From positions 1-15,884 of the forward strand of contig BNVH01000080.1 of the NCBI GenBank assembly GCA_025997955.1: a stretch of DNA of 15,884 nt, read 5' to 3'. Numbering within the stretch: position 1 is the stretch's first letter; each line of letters begins with the position of its first letter. Below the pieces are notes generated by a model that saw only the letters and a list, made by a program, of their open reading frames with translations, was not told where the DNA came from and made no database searches. Of the stretch, positions 1 to 6,824 are shown piece by piece. Source of the DNA: Synergistales bacterium. Its GTDB lineage: Bacteria; Synergistota; Synergistia; Synergistales; Aminobacteriaceae. Both the position numbers and the translations under genes were made by a program.

Positions 1-10
1 ATACAGTGTA

Positions 11-16
11 CCTCCT
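11..16 (-). promoter_or_regulatory. Shine-Dalgarno site of a gene leaving the window to the left
   Basis: On the minus strand these bases read AGGAGG, a near-perfect ribosome binding site. It lies about 20 nt downstream of the -10 box of the outward promoter at 37-66, and 10 nt remain before the window edge. The start codon would lie at or just beyond position 1. This suggests the left arm drives a gene that is not in the window. Confidence 0.45.
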
Positions 17-17
17 G

Positions 18-49
18 ACATTGTTGTACTATGCATATTATAACAATGT
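18..49. promoter_or_regulatory. 32-bp imperfect palindrome over the -10 box (left)
   Basis: The half-sites start ACATTGTT and end AACAATGT around a central TATGCATA. Of 16 symmetric base pairs, 14 match; the exceptions are 26/41 and 29/38. It covers the -10 box of the outward promoter, a typical place for an operator bound by a dimeric repressor. No regulator gene is visible in the window, and I cannot name the protein family. Confidence 0.5.
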
Positions 50-66
50 TTATGAATAAAAATCAA
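37..66 (-). promoter_or_regulatory. Outward sigma70-like promoter in left arm
   Basis: On the minus strand the -35 box TTGATT (61-66) and -10 box TATAAT (37-42, a perfect consensus) are 18 bp apart. Transcription would run left out of the window and pass the AGGAGG ribosome site at 11-16. The -10 box lies inside the palindrome 18-49, so control by a DNA-binding protein is plausible. This is a consensus match only. Confidence 0.6.
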
Positions 67-96
67 GTGCTTTTTTAACGAAAGCGCTTGATTTTT
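58..96. terminator. 16-bp stem-loop, possibly a bidirectional terminator (left)
   Basis: Bases 58-73 pair with 81-96 around a 7-nt loop; the only non-Watson-Crick pair is the G-T at 68/86. Read in either direction the stem ends in a run of T (GATTTTT), as in an intrinsic terminator. However, the stem is AT-rich and its outer part includes the -35 box of the outward promoter. It may instead be an operator, or an insulator between outward and inward transcription. Confidence 0.45.
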
Positions 97-112
97 CAGG
101 AAATGTTAGGGT

Positions 113-163
113 GTGATTGTTACACTGGGCTGGAAATTAGGATATGATAAACAACGATATTGA
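113..163 (+). pseudogene. Truncated gene head carried on the left repeat arm
   Basis: A GTG start at 113 gives a 16-residue frame, MIVTLGWKLGYDKQRY, ending in TGA at 161-163. It is the counterpart of the start of the right-end gene (MIVTLSGKLGFD). All three repeat substitutions change an amino acid: G/S, W/G and Y/F. Homology ends at codon 12 and the frame stops soon after. It therefore looks like a gene head cut off from its body. An AGGA at 98-101 could serve as a weak ribosome site. It may not be translated. Confidence 0.35.
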
Positions 164-282
164 CTAAGGTAGGTGCGAATTATGCAAAGGTCAGCGGAAA
201 CGTGACCGAGGTTTCATTATTATCCGAATCAACCACGCTTCTGTTCGGCGAAATTGGCATCCTGCAAAATGAGATGCGCTGA
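151..282 (+). pseudogene. Tail fragment of an unrecognised gene abutting the repeat
   Basis: This frame opens right where the repeat homology ends, after an in-frame TAA at 148-150, and runs 43 codons to TGA at 280-282. The translation has protein-like composition, with a segment GNVTEVSLLSESTTLLFGEI ending ILQNEMR. I do not recognise the family. There is no ATG near the front. A TTG at 160 would give 40 residues but has no ribosome site. The simplest reading is the C-terminal remnant of a gene whose front was replaced by the repeat. It could also be a small real gene, because it overlaps the next gene's start by a few bases in a way that could couple translation. Confidence 0.35.
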
Positions 283-832
283 CCCTGACTTCACGCACAC
301 CAAATTCGAGAGGGGAGCTTTTGACGCGCGCTCAGAGTTTTTAGATCTGTGCGCTGCGGGCGAGCTTCGTGAAGTCGAAGCCGCAATCAAGAACGGCGCG
401 GACATAAACGCGAGAAATGGCGACGGCGTGACGGCTTTGTTCTTTAGCGTTGAGGGGAATTTCAACCCGGAAATCTTTTTGCTCCTGCTTGAAAGCGGCG
501 CGAATGTAAACATTAAAACCGAATACGACTGGACGGTTTTAATGAATGCCGCTCTGTGGAATCGTGGTTTGGAAGTTATCTCGCTTTTGCTCAAAAAGGG
601 CGCTAACGTGAACGCAAGAAATAAAAACGGCAAGACGGCTCTGATGTATGCCGCCGCTCATAGCTCCAACCGGGAAGTCATAGACCTCTTGCTCGAAAGA
701 GGCGCGAACATAAACGCAAAAGATAAACGCGGCGTGACGGTTTTGATGTACGCCTCACAAAATCCCGACCCGGACATCTTTTCACTTTTCTTCGAGAAAG
801 GCGCGGACGTGAACGCGGGCAATGATGACTGA
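254..832 (+). CDS. Ankyrin-repeat protein
   Basis: Ankyrin repeats are stacked helix pairs that bind other proteins; the partner and role are unknown. After about 27 non-repeat residues the 192-aa protein carries about five repeats (about 28-60, 57-91, 92-125, 126-160 and 161-192). They are recognisable by the recurring GAxxNAR/K turn with a following TxLMYA helix. The last repeat ends at its turn, GADVNAGNDD, without a closing helix, so the C-terminus may be shortened. No signal peptide or membrane segment is seen, suggesting a cytoplasmic protein. The start is uncertain: TTG 254 and ATG 269 both lack a good ribosome site, and no later in-frame start exists before the repeats. The first residues overlap the tail fragment 151-282 in another frame, so translation may be coupled to it. 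Confidence 0.8.
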   Translation: MASCKMRCADPDFTHTKFERGAFDARSEFLDLCAAGELREVEAAIKNGADINARNGDGVTALFFSVEGNFNPEIFLLLLESGANVNIKTEYDWTVLMNAALWNRGLEVISLLLKKGANVNARNKNGKTALMYAAAHSSNREVIDLLLERGANINAKDKRGVTVLMYASQNPDPDIFSLFFEKGADVNAGNDD

Positions 833-877
833 TTATAATATTCATATCAAGCAATGATTTACATAACGGGCGCGAAT

Positions 878-906
878 TTGACGTACATCGGGCTTTATGA
901 GAAAAT
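878..906 (+). promoter_or_regulatory. Candidate promoter for the RtcB-type ligase gene
   Basis: TTGACG (878-883) and GAAAAT (901-906) are 17 bp apart, matching the sigma70 consensus at 5 of 6 and 4 of 6 positions. A transcript from here would begin about 80 nt before the chosen start codon at 996, and after the earlier in-frame ATG at 897. This agrees with the later start. Confidence 0.3.
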
Positions 907-995
907 TGCTTGCCACTGGGACATTGGCGCGGAAAGTCGGAATGGCCGAGTTGGAGAGATATTCCGAAGTTTCAACCGAGAAAGGCGGAGTGAAT

Positions 996-2213
996 ATGAT
1001 TGAGATAATCGGGGCGCGCAACAGAGCAATAGTCTATACCGATACAATAGACCCGGGGGCGAAGGAGCAGATTCGCGAGCTTTGCGATCAGCCTTTCATC
1101 GACGGCGCGCGCGTGCGAATAATGCCGGACGTGAACGAGGGCGTGGGCTGTACTGTAGGAACCACCATGACGATAACGGATAAGGTGATACCCAACATTG
1201 TCGGCGTCGACATAGGCTGCGGCATGGAAGTAGCCTGTGTCGACGCGCCTGAAATAGACTGTGCGAAGATGGACGAGATAATCCGCGCTCAAATCCCTTT
1301 CGGATTCGATATAGGAGAGAAAAGCCATCCCCTTACGGACGACATCGACCTGAAAGAACTGCGCTGTATCAGGTCAGCTAACTTAGAACGCGCGCACAAA
1401 AGCCTCGGCACTCTCGGCGGCGGTAACCATTTTATAGAGGTCGACCGCGACGACGAGGGCAGGCTCTATATCGTGGTTCATTCAGGGTCCCGGCATCTTG
1501 GCCTCGAAGTGGCGGGGTATTACCAGGAAGAGGGCTACAAAAGGCTCTGTCACACCAGCTTTTTTGACCGCAAAAAGTTAATAGAGGAATACAAAAGCAA
1601 AGGGCGGGGCTCCGAGATAAGCCAAGCCCTCAAGGAAATGGCGACCGTGACAACCATTTCTCAGCCGCTTGCCTATGTCTCGGACGACCTTTTCGACGAC
1701 TACATACATGATATGAAGCTGACGCAGCAGTTCGCGGCGTTAAACCGCAAGGCCATGATGCAGACCATAGTGAAGGGGCTCGGCGTGGAAGTTCTTTCTC
1801 AGTTCACGACGATACATAACTATATCGACACGGACGAGATGATTCTCCGCAAGGGCGCGGTGTCCGCTAAAGCCGGGGAGAAGCTGATAATCCCGTTGAA
1901 TATGCGCGACGGAAGTTTAATATGCGTGGGCAAGGGAAACGCGGACTGGAATTTTTCAGCGCCGCACGGCGCTGGTCGCCTGATGAGCCGGACGGAGGCA
2001 AAGCGCGCGCTCTCTATCGCCGATTACGAGACGAGCATGGAGGGCATATACAGCACATCGGTGAGCCTCGATACTTTGGATGAAGCGCCTATGGCCTATA
2101 AGGCTATGGACGATATTGTTCGGTATATCGGGGATACGGTGGATATTATCGCGAGAATAAAGCCGGTTTACAACTTCAAGGCTCCGGGTGGAATTCCCCA
2201 TAAAAGAAGTTGA
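996..2213 (+). CDS. rtcB: RtcB-type RNA ligase
   Basis: RtcB joins RNA 3'-phosphate or 2',3'-cyclic phosphate ends to 5'-OH ends, using GTP and manganese, in RNA repair or tRNA splicing-type reactions. The 405-aa product has the expected family motifs: VDIGCGM (metal ligands D72, C75), GGGNH (N144, H145), VVHSGSRH (H162), TIHNY (H274), and APHGAGRLMSR with H324 as the likely guanylylated histidine. I chose ATG 996 because GGCGGAG at 984-990 lies 5 nt upstream and the family normally begins MIEI; an in-frame ATG at 897 would add 33 atypical residues. One oddity is PDVNEG at about 43-48, where most RtcB proteins have PDVH. No archease or rtcA gene is adjacent. The gene follows the ankyrin gene on the same strand. 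Confidence 0.9.
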   Translation: MIEIIGARNRAIVYTDTIDPGAKEQIRELCDQPFIDGARVRIMPDVNEGVGCTVGTTMTITDKVIPNIVGVDIGCGMEVACVDAPEIDCAKMDEIIRAQIPFGFDIGEKSHPLTDDIDLKELRCIRSANLERAHKSLGTLGGGNHFIEVDRDDEGRLYIVVHSGSRHLGLEVAGYYQEEGYKRLCHTSFFDRKKLIEEYKSKGRGSEISQALKEMATVTTISQPLAYVSDDLFDDYIHDMKLTQQFAALNRKAMMQTIVKGLGVEVLSQFTTIHNYIDTDEMILRKGAVSAKAGEKLIIPLNMRDGSLICVGKGNADWNFSAPHGAGRLMSRTEAKRALSIADYETSMEGIYSTSVSLDTLDEAPMAYKAMDDIVRYIGDTVDIIARIKPVYNFKAPGGIPHKRS

Positions 2214-2232
2214 ACATCTACATGTTAGCATA

Positions 2233-2313
2233 TTGACATAGGACGCATTCTTACTTATTCTCAGTTTATAACCGAAAAAATTATTTACTAAAAGGCTTTG
2301 ATGTGTGTACAAT
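2233..2313 (+). promoter_or_regulatory. Promoter region of the peptide transporter operon
   Basis: Two overlapping candidates lie in the 155-bp gap before the binding-protein gene. The first is TTGACA (2233-2238, perfect), 17 bp, TATTCT (2256-2261, 4 of 6). The second is TTTACT (2284-2289), 18 bp, TACAAT (2308-2313, 5 of 6), about 55 nt before the start codon. Either or both could drive the operon; consensus matching cannot decide. Confidence 0.4.
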
Positions 2314-2368
2314 GATAATAATGTTGGCTGTCAGTCAAGCCAAAAATTAACAAGAGGAGATGGTTTCA

Positions 2369-3865
2369 GTGAGGAAAGTCAGTTTGGTTTTATTGGTTGT
2401 AGCGCTTGTTTTTGGTTTTAGCGGCGCGGCGGTTGCTAAGGATGTTTTGATTGTGGCCGATCAGTATGACGCCACGACGATGGATCCTATCGGGCATAAC
2501 GACGTGCCCAGTTCCCGCGCTTGCTACGCGGTTTTCGATACCCTGATTTTCATGGACAACGATGGGGTTGTATCGCCGGGCTTGGCCGAATCTTGGGAGT
2601 TTCTGTCCGACACGGAATACAAGTTCAACATTCGTAAGGGCGTGAAGTTCCACAACGGGGACGAGCTCAAGGCCGAGGACGTTCAGTTCACCATCATGCG
2701 CGCCACGACTGACGCCGGCGCCAAAATAGCGACGTACTCCCAAAACGTCAAGGATGTCGACGTTGTCGATGATTACACAGTCATCGTTCATCTCAAGCAA
2801 GTCGATTACTCGTTCTTCTCGTCTCTTACTCACTGCTGGGGCTCGATAACCAACAAAAAGTACGTCGAGTCCATTGGCGACGAAATAGGCATGAAGCCGA
2901 TGGGAACGGGCCCTTTCAAGTTCGTGAGCTGGCAGAAAGGCAATAAATACGTCCTTGAGCGTTTTGACGAATACTGGGGACCCAAACCTAAATACAAGAC
3001 CCTAGAAGTCCGCTCTATCCCGGAAGCAACCAGCCGTACGATAGGGCTCGAAGCCGGCGATATCGACATAGCTTTCCCGATAGTCCATAACGACCTGAAT
3101 CGTGTTTCCGAAAACCCCGGTCTTGTGCTTCTCAGGATACCCCAAAACTCCACTACCTACATGGGCTTTAATATGACAAAGGCTCCGTTCAGCGACGTTC
3201 GTGTCCGCAAGGCGTTGCTTGACGCCCTTGACGTCGTTCAAATCCAGGCCGCTTCTTACCGCGGCATCGGCAAAGTTCCGGGCACTATCGTTCCCAGCTC
3301 AATCAAATATTCTATCCATGACGAGATTCCCGTTCACGAACAGAACGTCGAGAGGGCCAAAAAACTCCTGTCCGAGGCCGGCGTAAAAGACCTCAAGATG
3401 GAGATATGGACAAACGAGCGCAACGAGCGCGTCACCAGCGCGACAATCGTGCAGGCTCAGCTTGAGGAAATTGGCATAACGTCCGAGATTAAGGTCTTGG
3501 AGTGGGGCGCTTACCTGAACGGCCTCGTGGATAAGAAGCATGACGCTTTCTTCCTTGGCTGGGTCAACACTGTCCCGGATCCCAACTTCGCCATTTCCGG
3601 CCTTCTTGAGACCGGTTCCGGCAGCAACTATACTTTTACGAGCGACCCAAAACTTGACGAACTTCTCGTAAAGGGACGCGGACTGCCCGATGGTGACGAG
3701 AGAGCCGCGGTTTACAAGGAAATGCAGCTTTACATCAACGATATACGCCCGATGATTTTCTTCCATAACGACGAGTCCATAGCCGGCATTCAGAAGAACG
3801 TCAAGGGTTTCATGCCCCGTTCCAACGAGATACACTCTTTCCGTGAGGCTTATTTCGAGGACTAA
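2369..3865 (+). CDS. dppA: Peptide ABC transporter substrate-binding protein
   Basis: This is the extracytoplasmic binding protein of a peptide importer (SBP_bac_5, the DppA/OppA/GsiB family), delivering substrate to the permeases encoded next. The start is GTG 2369: AAGAGGAGA at 2352-2360 lies about 9 nt upstream, whereas ATG 2360 would sit directly on that site. The 498-aa product opens with a clear signal peptide: RK, a hydrophobic core, then cleavage near AVA/KD at about residue 23. There is no lipobox cysteine. Family features follow: DATTMDPIG near the mature N-terminus, the KFNIRKGVKFHNGDELKAED stretch, and GTGPFKF before FDEYWG. Dipeptides or short peptides are the likeliest cargo, but the family also moves glutathione and other small solutes, so the substrate is inferred. 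It is the first gene of the operon. Confidence 0.93.
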   Translation: MRKVSLVLLVVALVFGFSGAAVAKDVLIVADQYDATTMDPIGHNDVPSSRACYAVFDTLIFMDNDGVVSPGLAESWEFLSDTEYKFNIRKGVKFHNGDELKAEDVQFTIMRATTDAGAKIATYSQNVKDVDVVDDYTVIVHLKQVDYSFFSSLTHCWGSITNKKYVESIGDEIGMKPMGTGPFKFVSWQKGNKYVLERFDEYWGPKPKYKTLEVRSIPEATSRTIGLEAGDIDIAFPIVHNDLNRVSENPGLVLLRIPQNSTTYMGFNMTKAPFSDVRVRKALLDALDVVQIQAASYRGIGKVPGTIVPSSIKYSIHDEIPVHEQNVERAKKLLSEAGVKDLKMEIWTNERNERVTSATIVQAQLEEIGITSEIKVLEWGAYLNGLVDKKHDAFFLGWVNTVPDPNFAISGLLETGSGSNYTFTSDPKLDELLVKGRGLPDGDERAAVYKEMQLYINDIRPMIFFHNDESIAGIQKNVKGFMPRSNEIHSFREAYFED

Positions 3866-3879
3866 TTCGCGCTAAACCT

Positions 3880-3913
3880 AGGGGCGCAGGCGAAATTGCG
3901 CCCCTATATTTTG
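3880..3913 (+). terminator. Stem-loop between binding-protein and permease genes
   Basis: AGGGGCGCA (3880-3888) pairs perfectly with TGCGCCCCT (3897-3905) around an 8-nt loop, followed by ATATTTTG. This fits a partial intrinsic terminator, or a stem protecting the upstream mRNA end. Placed right after the binding-protein gene, it would give that gene more product than the permeases and ATPases, as is common in such operons. Confidence 0.75.
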
Positions 3914-3939
3914 TATCCGAACCACGAAAGGATGGACTA

Positions 3940-4875
3940 TTGACGATGATCCGCTATATTTTTCGCCGTGTCCTGTTCCTGATTCCTGTGCTTATCGGCG
4001 TGGCGTTCTGCGTTTATACCCTTCTCTATCTGACGCCTGGCGACCCTGCCAGAATGATTTTGGGGGATATGGCCACGGAGGGGGCGATACAGGAATTCAG
4101 GGCTAAAGAGGGCTTGGACAAGCCATTTCTGATTCAGTTCGGAAACTACATTTATAAAGCCATCACTCAGGGCGACATCGGGCGTTCCTATGTCACCAAA
4201 CGCCCTGTCGCTCACGAAATTCTGACCGCTTTCCCGGCGACACTGGAGCTTTCCGCACTCGCTATTCTCGTCGCTATAATCATAGGGATGCCCTGCGGCA
4301 TTCTGTCGGCGATTAAACAATATTCTATTCTTGACACTGTCACGATGATTTTTGCGATGGTGGGGCTTTCCATGCCGGTCTTCTGGTTGGGGCTGTTGTT
4401 GATTCTGTACTTCTCGGTATACCTGCACTGGCTGCCGTCGTCGGGGTTCGATACATTCAAAGCCATGATTCTGCCGTCGGTTGCGTTGTCCGTACAGTCT
4501 ATCGCAATGATTACCCGCATGACGCGGTCGTCTATGCTAGAAGTCGTGCGCGCCGACTATATCCGAACCGCCCGCTCCAAGGGACAGAAAGAATCTGTAG
4601 TAATATGGGTTCACGCCCTCCATAACGCCCTCATTCCAGTCGTGACCCTTTGCGGTCTCCAGTTCGGACATCTTCTGTCCGGCGCGATTCTTACAGAGTC
4701 GATATTCGCCGTTCCGGGCGTCGGGCGATTGATGGTGGAATCCATAAAGGCCCGCGATTATCCGATGGTGCAGGGCGGCGTGCTTTTTGTAGCCGTGGCT
4801 TTCAGCATAGTCAACCTCTTAGTCGACTTGTTGTACGCCTACATCGACCCGCGCATCAAAGCGCAGTACAAGTAG
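3940..4875 (+). CDS. dppB: Peptide ABC transporter permease, DppB type
   Basis: This is an inner-membrane permease that forms half of the import channel together with the next gene product. The 311-aa protein has an N-terminal membrane helix (about 7-31), then the family's periplasmic stretch beginning TPGDPAR and containing GDIGRSY near 78-84. The transporter core of about five helices follows. The cytoplasmic EAA-type loop that docks the ATPase is at about 204-233 (RADYIRTARSKGQ). The start is either TTG 3940, 7 nt after AAAGGA (3927-3932), or ATG 3946 two codons on, 13 nt from that site. I kept TTG because of the spacing, but ATG is nearly as likely. It ends 12 nt before dppC. Confidence 0.92.
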   Translation: MTMIRYIFRRVLFLIPVLIGVAFCVYTLLYLTPGDPARMILGDMATEGAIQEFRAKEGLDKPFLIQFGNYIYKAITQGDIGRSYVTKRPVAHEILTAFPATLELSALAILVAIIIGMPCGILSAIKQYSILDTVTMIFAMVGLSMPVFWLGLLLILYFSVYLHWLPSSGFDTFKAMILPSVALSVQSIAMITRMTRSSMLEVVRADYIRTARSKGQKESVVIWVHALHNALIPVVTLCGLQFGHLLSGAILTESIFAVPGVGRLMVESIKARDYPMVQGGVLFVAVAFSIVNLLVDLLYAYIDPRIKAQYK

Positions 4876-4887
4876 GGGGGCGCGAAC

Positions 4888-5787
4888 ATGAGCGATGTAA
4901 CCGAAACAACTCAGGGCGCCGGAAGCGCGTATGTGCGGAAGAAAAAACGCGGAGCGCTAATGGAGGTTCTGTTCCGCCTCAGGAAGAGCCCCTTGGCCAT
5001 GTTCGGCTTAGCTGTCATCTTGCTTCTGATCTTCGTGGCTATATTCGCCGATTTTCTGGCTCCCTACAGCTACTCCAAACAAAATCTGTCCCATATGTTC
5101 GAGACCCCATCGAAACAGTATCTGTTGGGCACGGACGAATTTGGGCGCGACATTTTGAGCCGTCTTATCTACGGCGCGCGCATTTCACTGCAAGTGGGCT
5201 TTATTGCTGTTGGCATCGCGCTTATTGTGGGCGGAATGCTGGGGGCTGTGGCGGGCTACTACGGAGGATGGATTGACAACGGTATCATGAGGGTGATGGA
5301 CGTGCTGCTGTCCATACCGCAGACGTTGTTGGCAATCGCTATAGCCGCCGCTTTGGGTCCCGGCCTTTTCAACCTGATGATCGCCGTCGGAATCTCGGCA
5401 GTGCCTAACTACGCTCGAATTGTGCGTGGCTCGGTGCTCTCCATCCGAGATATGGAATTTGTAGAAGCGGCGCGGGCGGTTGGCAGCTCTGACTTGCGTA
5501 TAATCCTGAAGCACATCGTCCCCAACAGTATGGCTCCGATAATAGTACAGTCCACACTTGGGGTGGCCTCCGCCATCCTGAACGCGGCCGGCTTGTCGTT
5601 CATAGGCCTCGGCATACAGCCGCCGTATCCAGAGTGGGGGGCGATGCTCTCCGGCGGACGCCAGTATATCAGAGACTACGCGCACTTGACGCTCTACCCG
5701 GGCCTTGCGATAATGTTCACCATCCTCGCGCTCAACTTCCTTGGCGACGGTCTCCGCGACGCATTGGATCCTAAGCTGAAACGATAG
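4888..5787 (+). CDS. dppC: Peptide ABC transporter permease, DppC type
   Basis: This is the second channel-forming permease of the importer. The 299-aa protein has a charged cytoplasmic N-terminus (KKKR at about 18-21), a first membrane helix at about 37-57, and the family signature LGTDEFGRDILSRLIYGARI at 80-99. About five core helices follow, with the ATPase-docking EAA loop at about 190-215 (FVEAARAVGSSD) and LSFIGLGIQPP near 236-246. The ATG has a G-rich site (GGGGGGCG) just after the dppB stop codon. It is followed 14 nt later by dppD, so translation of the cluster is tightly linked. Confidence 0.93.
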   Translation: MSDVTETTQGAGSAYVRKKKRGALMEVLFRLRKSPLAMFGLAVILLLIFVAIFADFLAPYSYSKQNLSHMFETPSKQYLLGTDEFGRDILSRLIYGARISLQVGFIAVGIALIVGGMLGAVAGYYGGWIDNGIMRVMDVLLSIPQTLLAIAIAAALGPGLFNLMIAVGISAVPNYARIVRGSVLSIRDMEFVEAARAVGSSDLRIILKHIVPNSMAPIIVQSTLGVASAILNAAGLSFIGLGIQPPYPEWGAMLSGGRQYIRDYAHLTLYPGLAIMFTILALNFLGDGLRDALDPKLKR

Positions 5788-5801
5788 ACAGGTGAATGAG
5801 A

Positions 5802-6824
5802 ATGACGACAAACGCAACAACTAACGAGCAAGACTTTCTCTTAGACGTTCGAGACCTGACGATACAGTACGTCACGGACAGCGGCACGGTGCACGCCGTG
5901 GAGAACCTCAACCTTCAGCTGAGGCACGGGGAGACCCTCGGTTTCGTCGGTGAAACCGGCGCGGGCAAGACGACTACGGCGCTTGGCGTTATGCGTCTTA
6001 TACCGTCTCCTCCCGGCGTCTTTCGATCAGGCCAAATCTTATTCGAGGGCGAGGATCTGCTGAAGAAAAGCGAGTCGGAGATGCGCGCCATACGCGGCGG
6101 TAAGATAGCTATGATCTTTCAGGACCCGATGACCAGTCTCAACCCGGTCATGACGGTCGATAAACAGATAGCGGAGATGATAAAACTACACCGCAACGTA
6201 AACGAGGCCGAGGCCATGAGTTTAGCTGGCGATATGTTGGACTTGGTGGGAATAAAGCGCGAGCGTATGCACGACTACCCACATCAGTTCAGCGGAGGCA
6301 TGAAACAGAGAGTGGTGATAGCCATCGCTTTGGCCTGCGACCCAGGCCTACTCATCGCCGACGAGCCTACGACGGCGCTTGACGTGACAATTCAGGCGCA
6401 GGTGTTGGAGCTTATGAAGAAGCTGAAACAACAGTTCAACGCGTCAATGATCCTTATAACTCACGACCTCGGCATAGTGGCGGACATATGCGACAAGGTG
6501 GCCATAATGTACGCGGGCCGTGTGGTGGAGTACGCCGACAAGCGCGCGCTGTATACCCGTCCTGTACATCCCTATACTATCGGCCTGTTTAACTCAGTTC
6601 CGGATCTCGAAGATGACAAAGAAGAGCTGAACACCATTCCGGGCCTGATGCCGGATCCTATGGATCTCCCTGCCGGTTGCACGTTTCACCCCCGCTGCTC
6701 ATTCGTGACGGAGGGATGCTCAAAAGCAAAGCCGGACGTAACTGAGGTCGAGCCGGGACATTTCGTGGCGTGCCCAATTCGCGCCGCCGCCTTTCGCGCG
6801 GTGCCCGGAGGCGATTTAAAATGA
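5802..6824 (+). CDS. dppD: Peptide ABC transporter ATPase, DppD type
   Basis: This cytoplasmic ATPase powers peptide import as a heterodimer with the DppF product. The 340-aa protein has Walker A GETGAGKT (50-57), Q-loop FQDP (Q107), signature FSGGMKQ (about 163-169), Walker B LLIADEP (183-189) and H-loop THD (H221). The C-terminal oligopeptide-transporter extension carries four cysteines (293, 299, 306, 324). This arrangement is reported to hold a [4Fe-4S] cluster in some DppD proteins; here that is inferred. ATG 5802 is preferred over ATG 5796 because AGGTG (5790-5794) is 7 nt from the former and 1 nt from the latter. The stop codon overlaps the dppF start in an ATGA. Confidence 0.93.
   Translation: MTTNATTNEQDFLLDVRDLTIQYVTDSGTVHAVENLNLQLRHGETLGFVGETGAGKTTTALGVMRLIPSPPGVFRSGQILFEGEDLLKKSESEMRAIRGGKIAMIFQDPMTSLNPVMTVDKQIAEMIKLHRNVNEAEAMSLAGDMLDLVGIKRERMHDYPHQFSGGMKQRVVIAIALACDPGLLIADEPTTALDVTIQAQVLELMKKLKQQFNASMILITHDLGIVADICDKVAIMYAGRVVEYADKRALYTRPVHPYTIGLFNSVPDLEDDKEELNTIPGLMPDPMDLPAGCTFHPRCSFVTEGCSKAKPDVTEVEPGHFVACPIRAAAFRAVPGGDLK

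Larger units (their letters stand above)
17..149. repeat. Left arm of terminal inverted repeat
   Basis: This sequence is the reverse complement of the right end of the window: position i pairs with 15901-i. Positions 17-127 match 15774-15884 perfectly over 111 bp. The match continues to about 149 with three substitutions, at 128, 131 and 144, and then stops. The outer edge is sharp on this side: bases 1-16 lie outside the shared sequence as far as can be judged. The arm holds an outward promoter, a palindrome over its -10 box, a stem-loop, and the start of an inward reading frame. No transposase, integrase or transposon-type end is visible in or next to it. Confidence 0.95.

Noticed and set aside
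103..147. 14-codon ATG frame shared by both repeat arms
   Set aside because: It ends at a matching stop in both arms, but two of the three substitutions change residues, and it competes with the GTG frame that continues into the right-end gene.
229..633. 134-codon minus-strand frame opposite the ankyrin gene
   Set aside because: The plus strand encodes clear ankyrin repeats; the reverse frame is open because of the repetitive codon pattern.
930..990. tRNA-like stretch before the RtcB gene
   Set aside because: No T-loop motif, acceptor stem or cloverleaf pairing could be formed.
897..995. N-terminal extension of the RtcB-type protein from ATG 897
   Set aside because: The 33 extra residues do not look like the family. 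ATG 996 has a ribosome site at the right distance and matches the usual MIEI start.
6770..6820. Earlier start of dppF inside dppD
   Set aside because: It yields an arginine-rich leader unlike the family; ATG 6821 has GGAGG at 9 nt and the common ATGA overlap.
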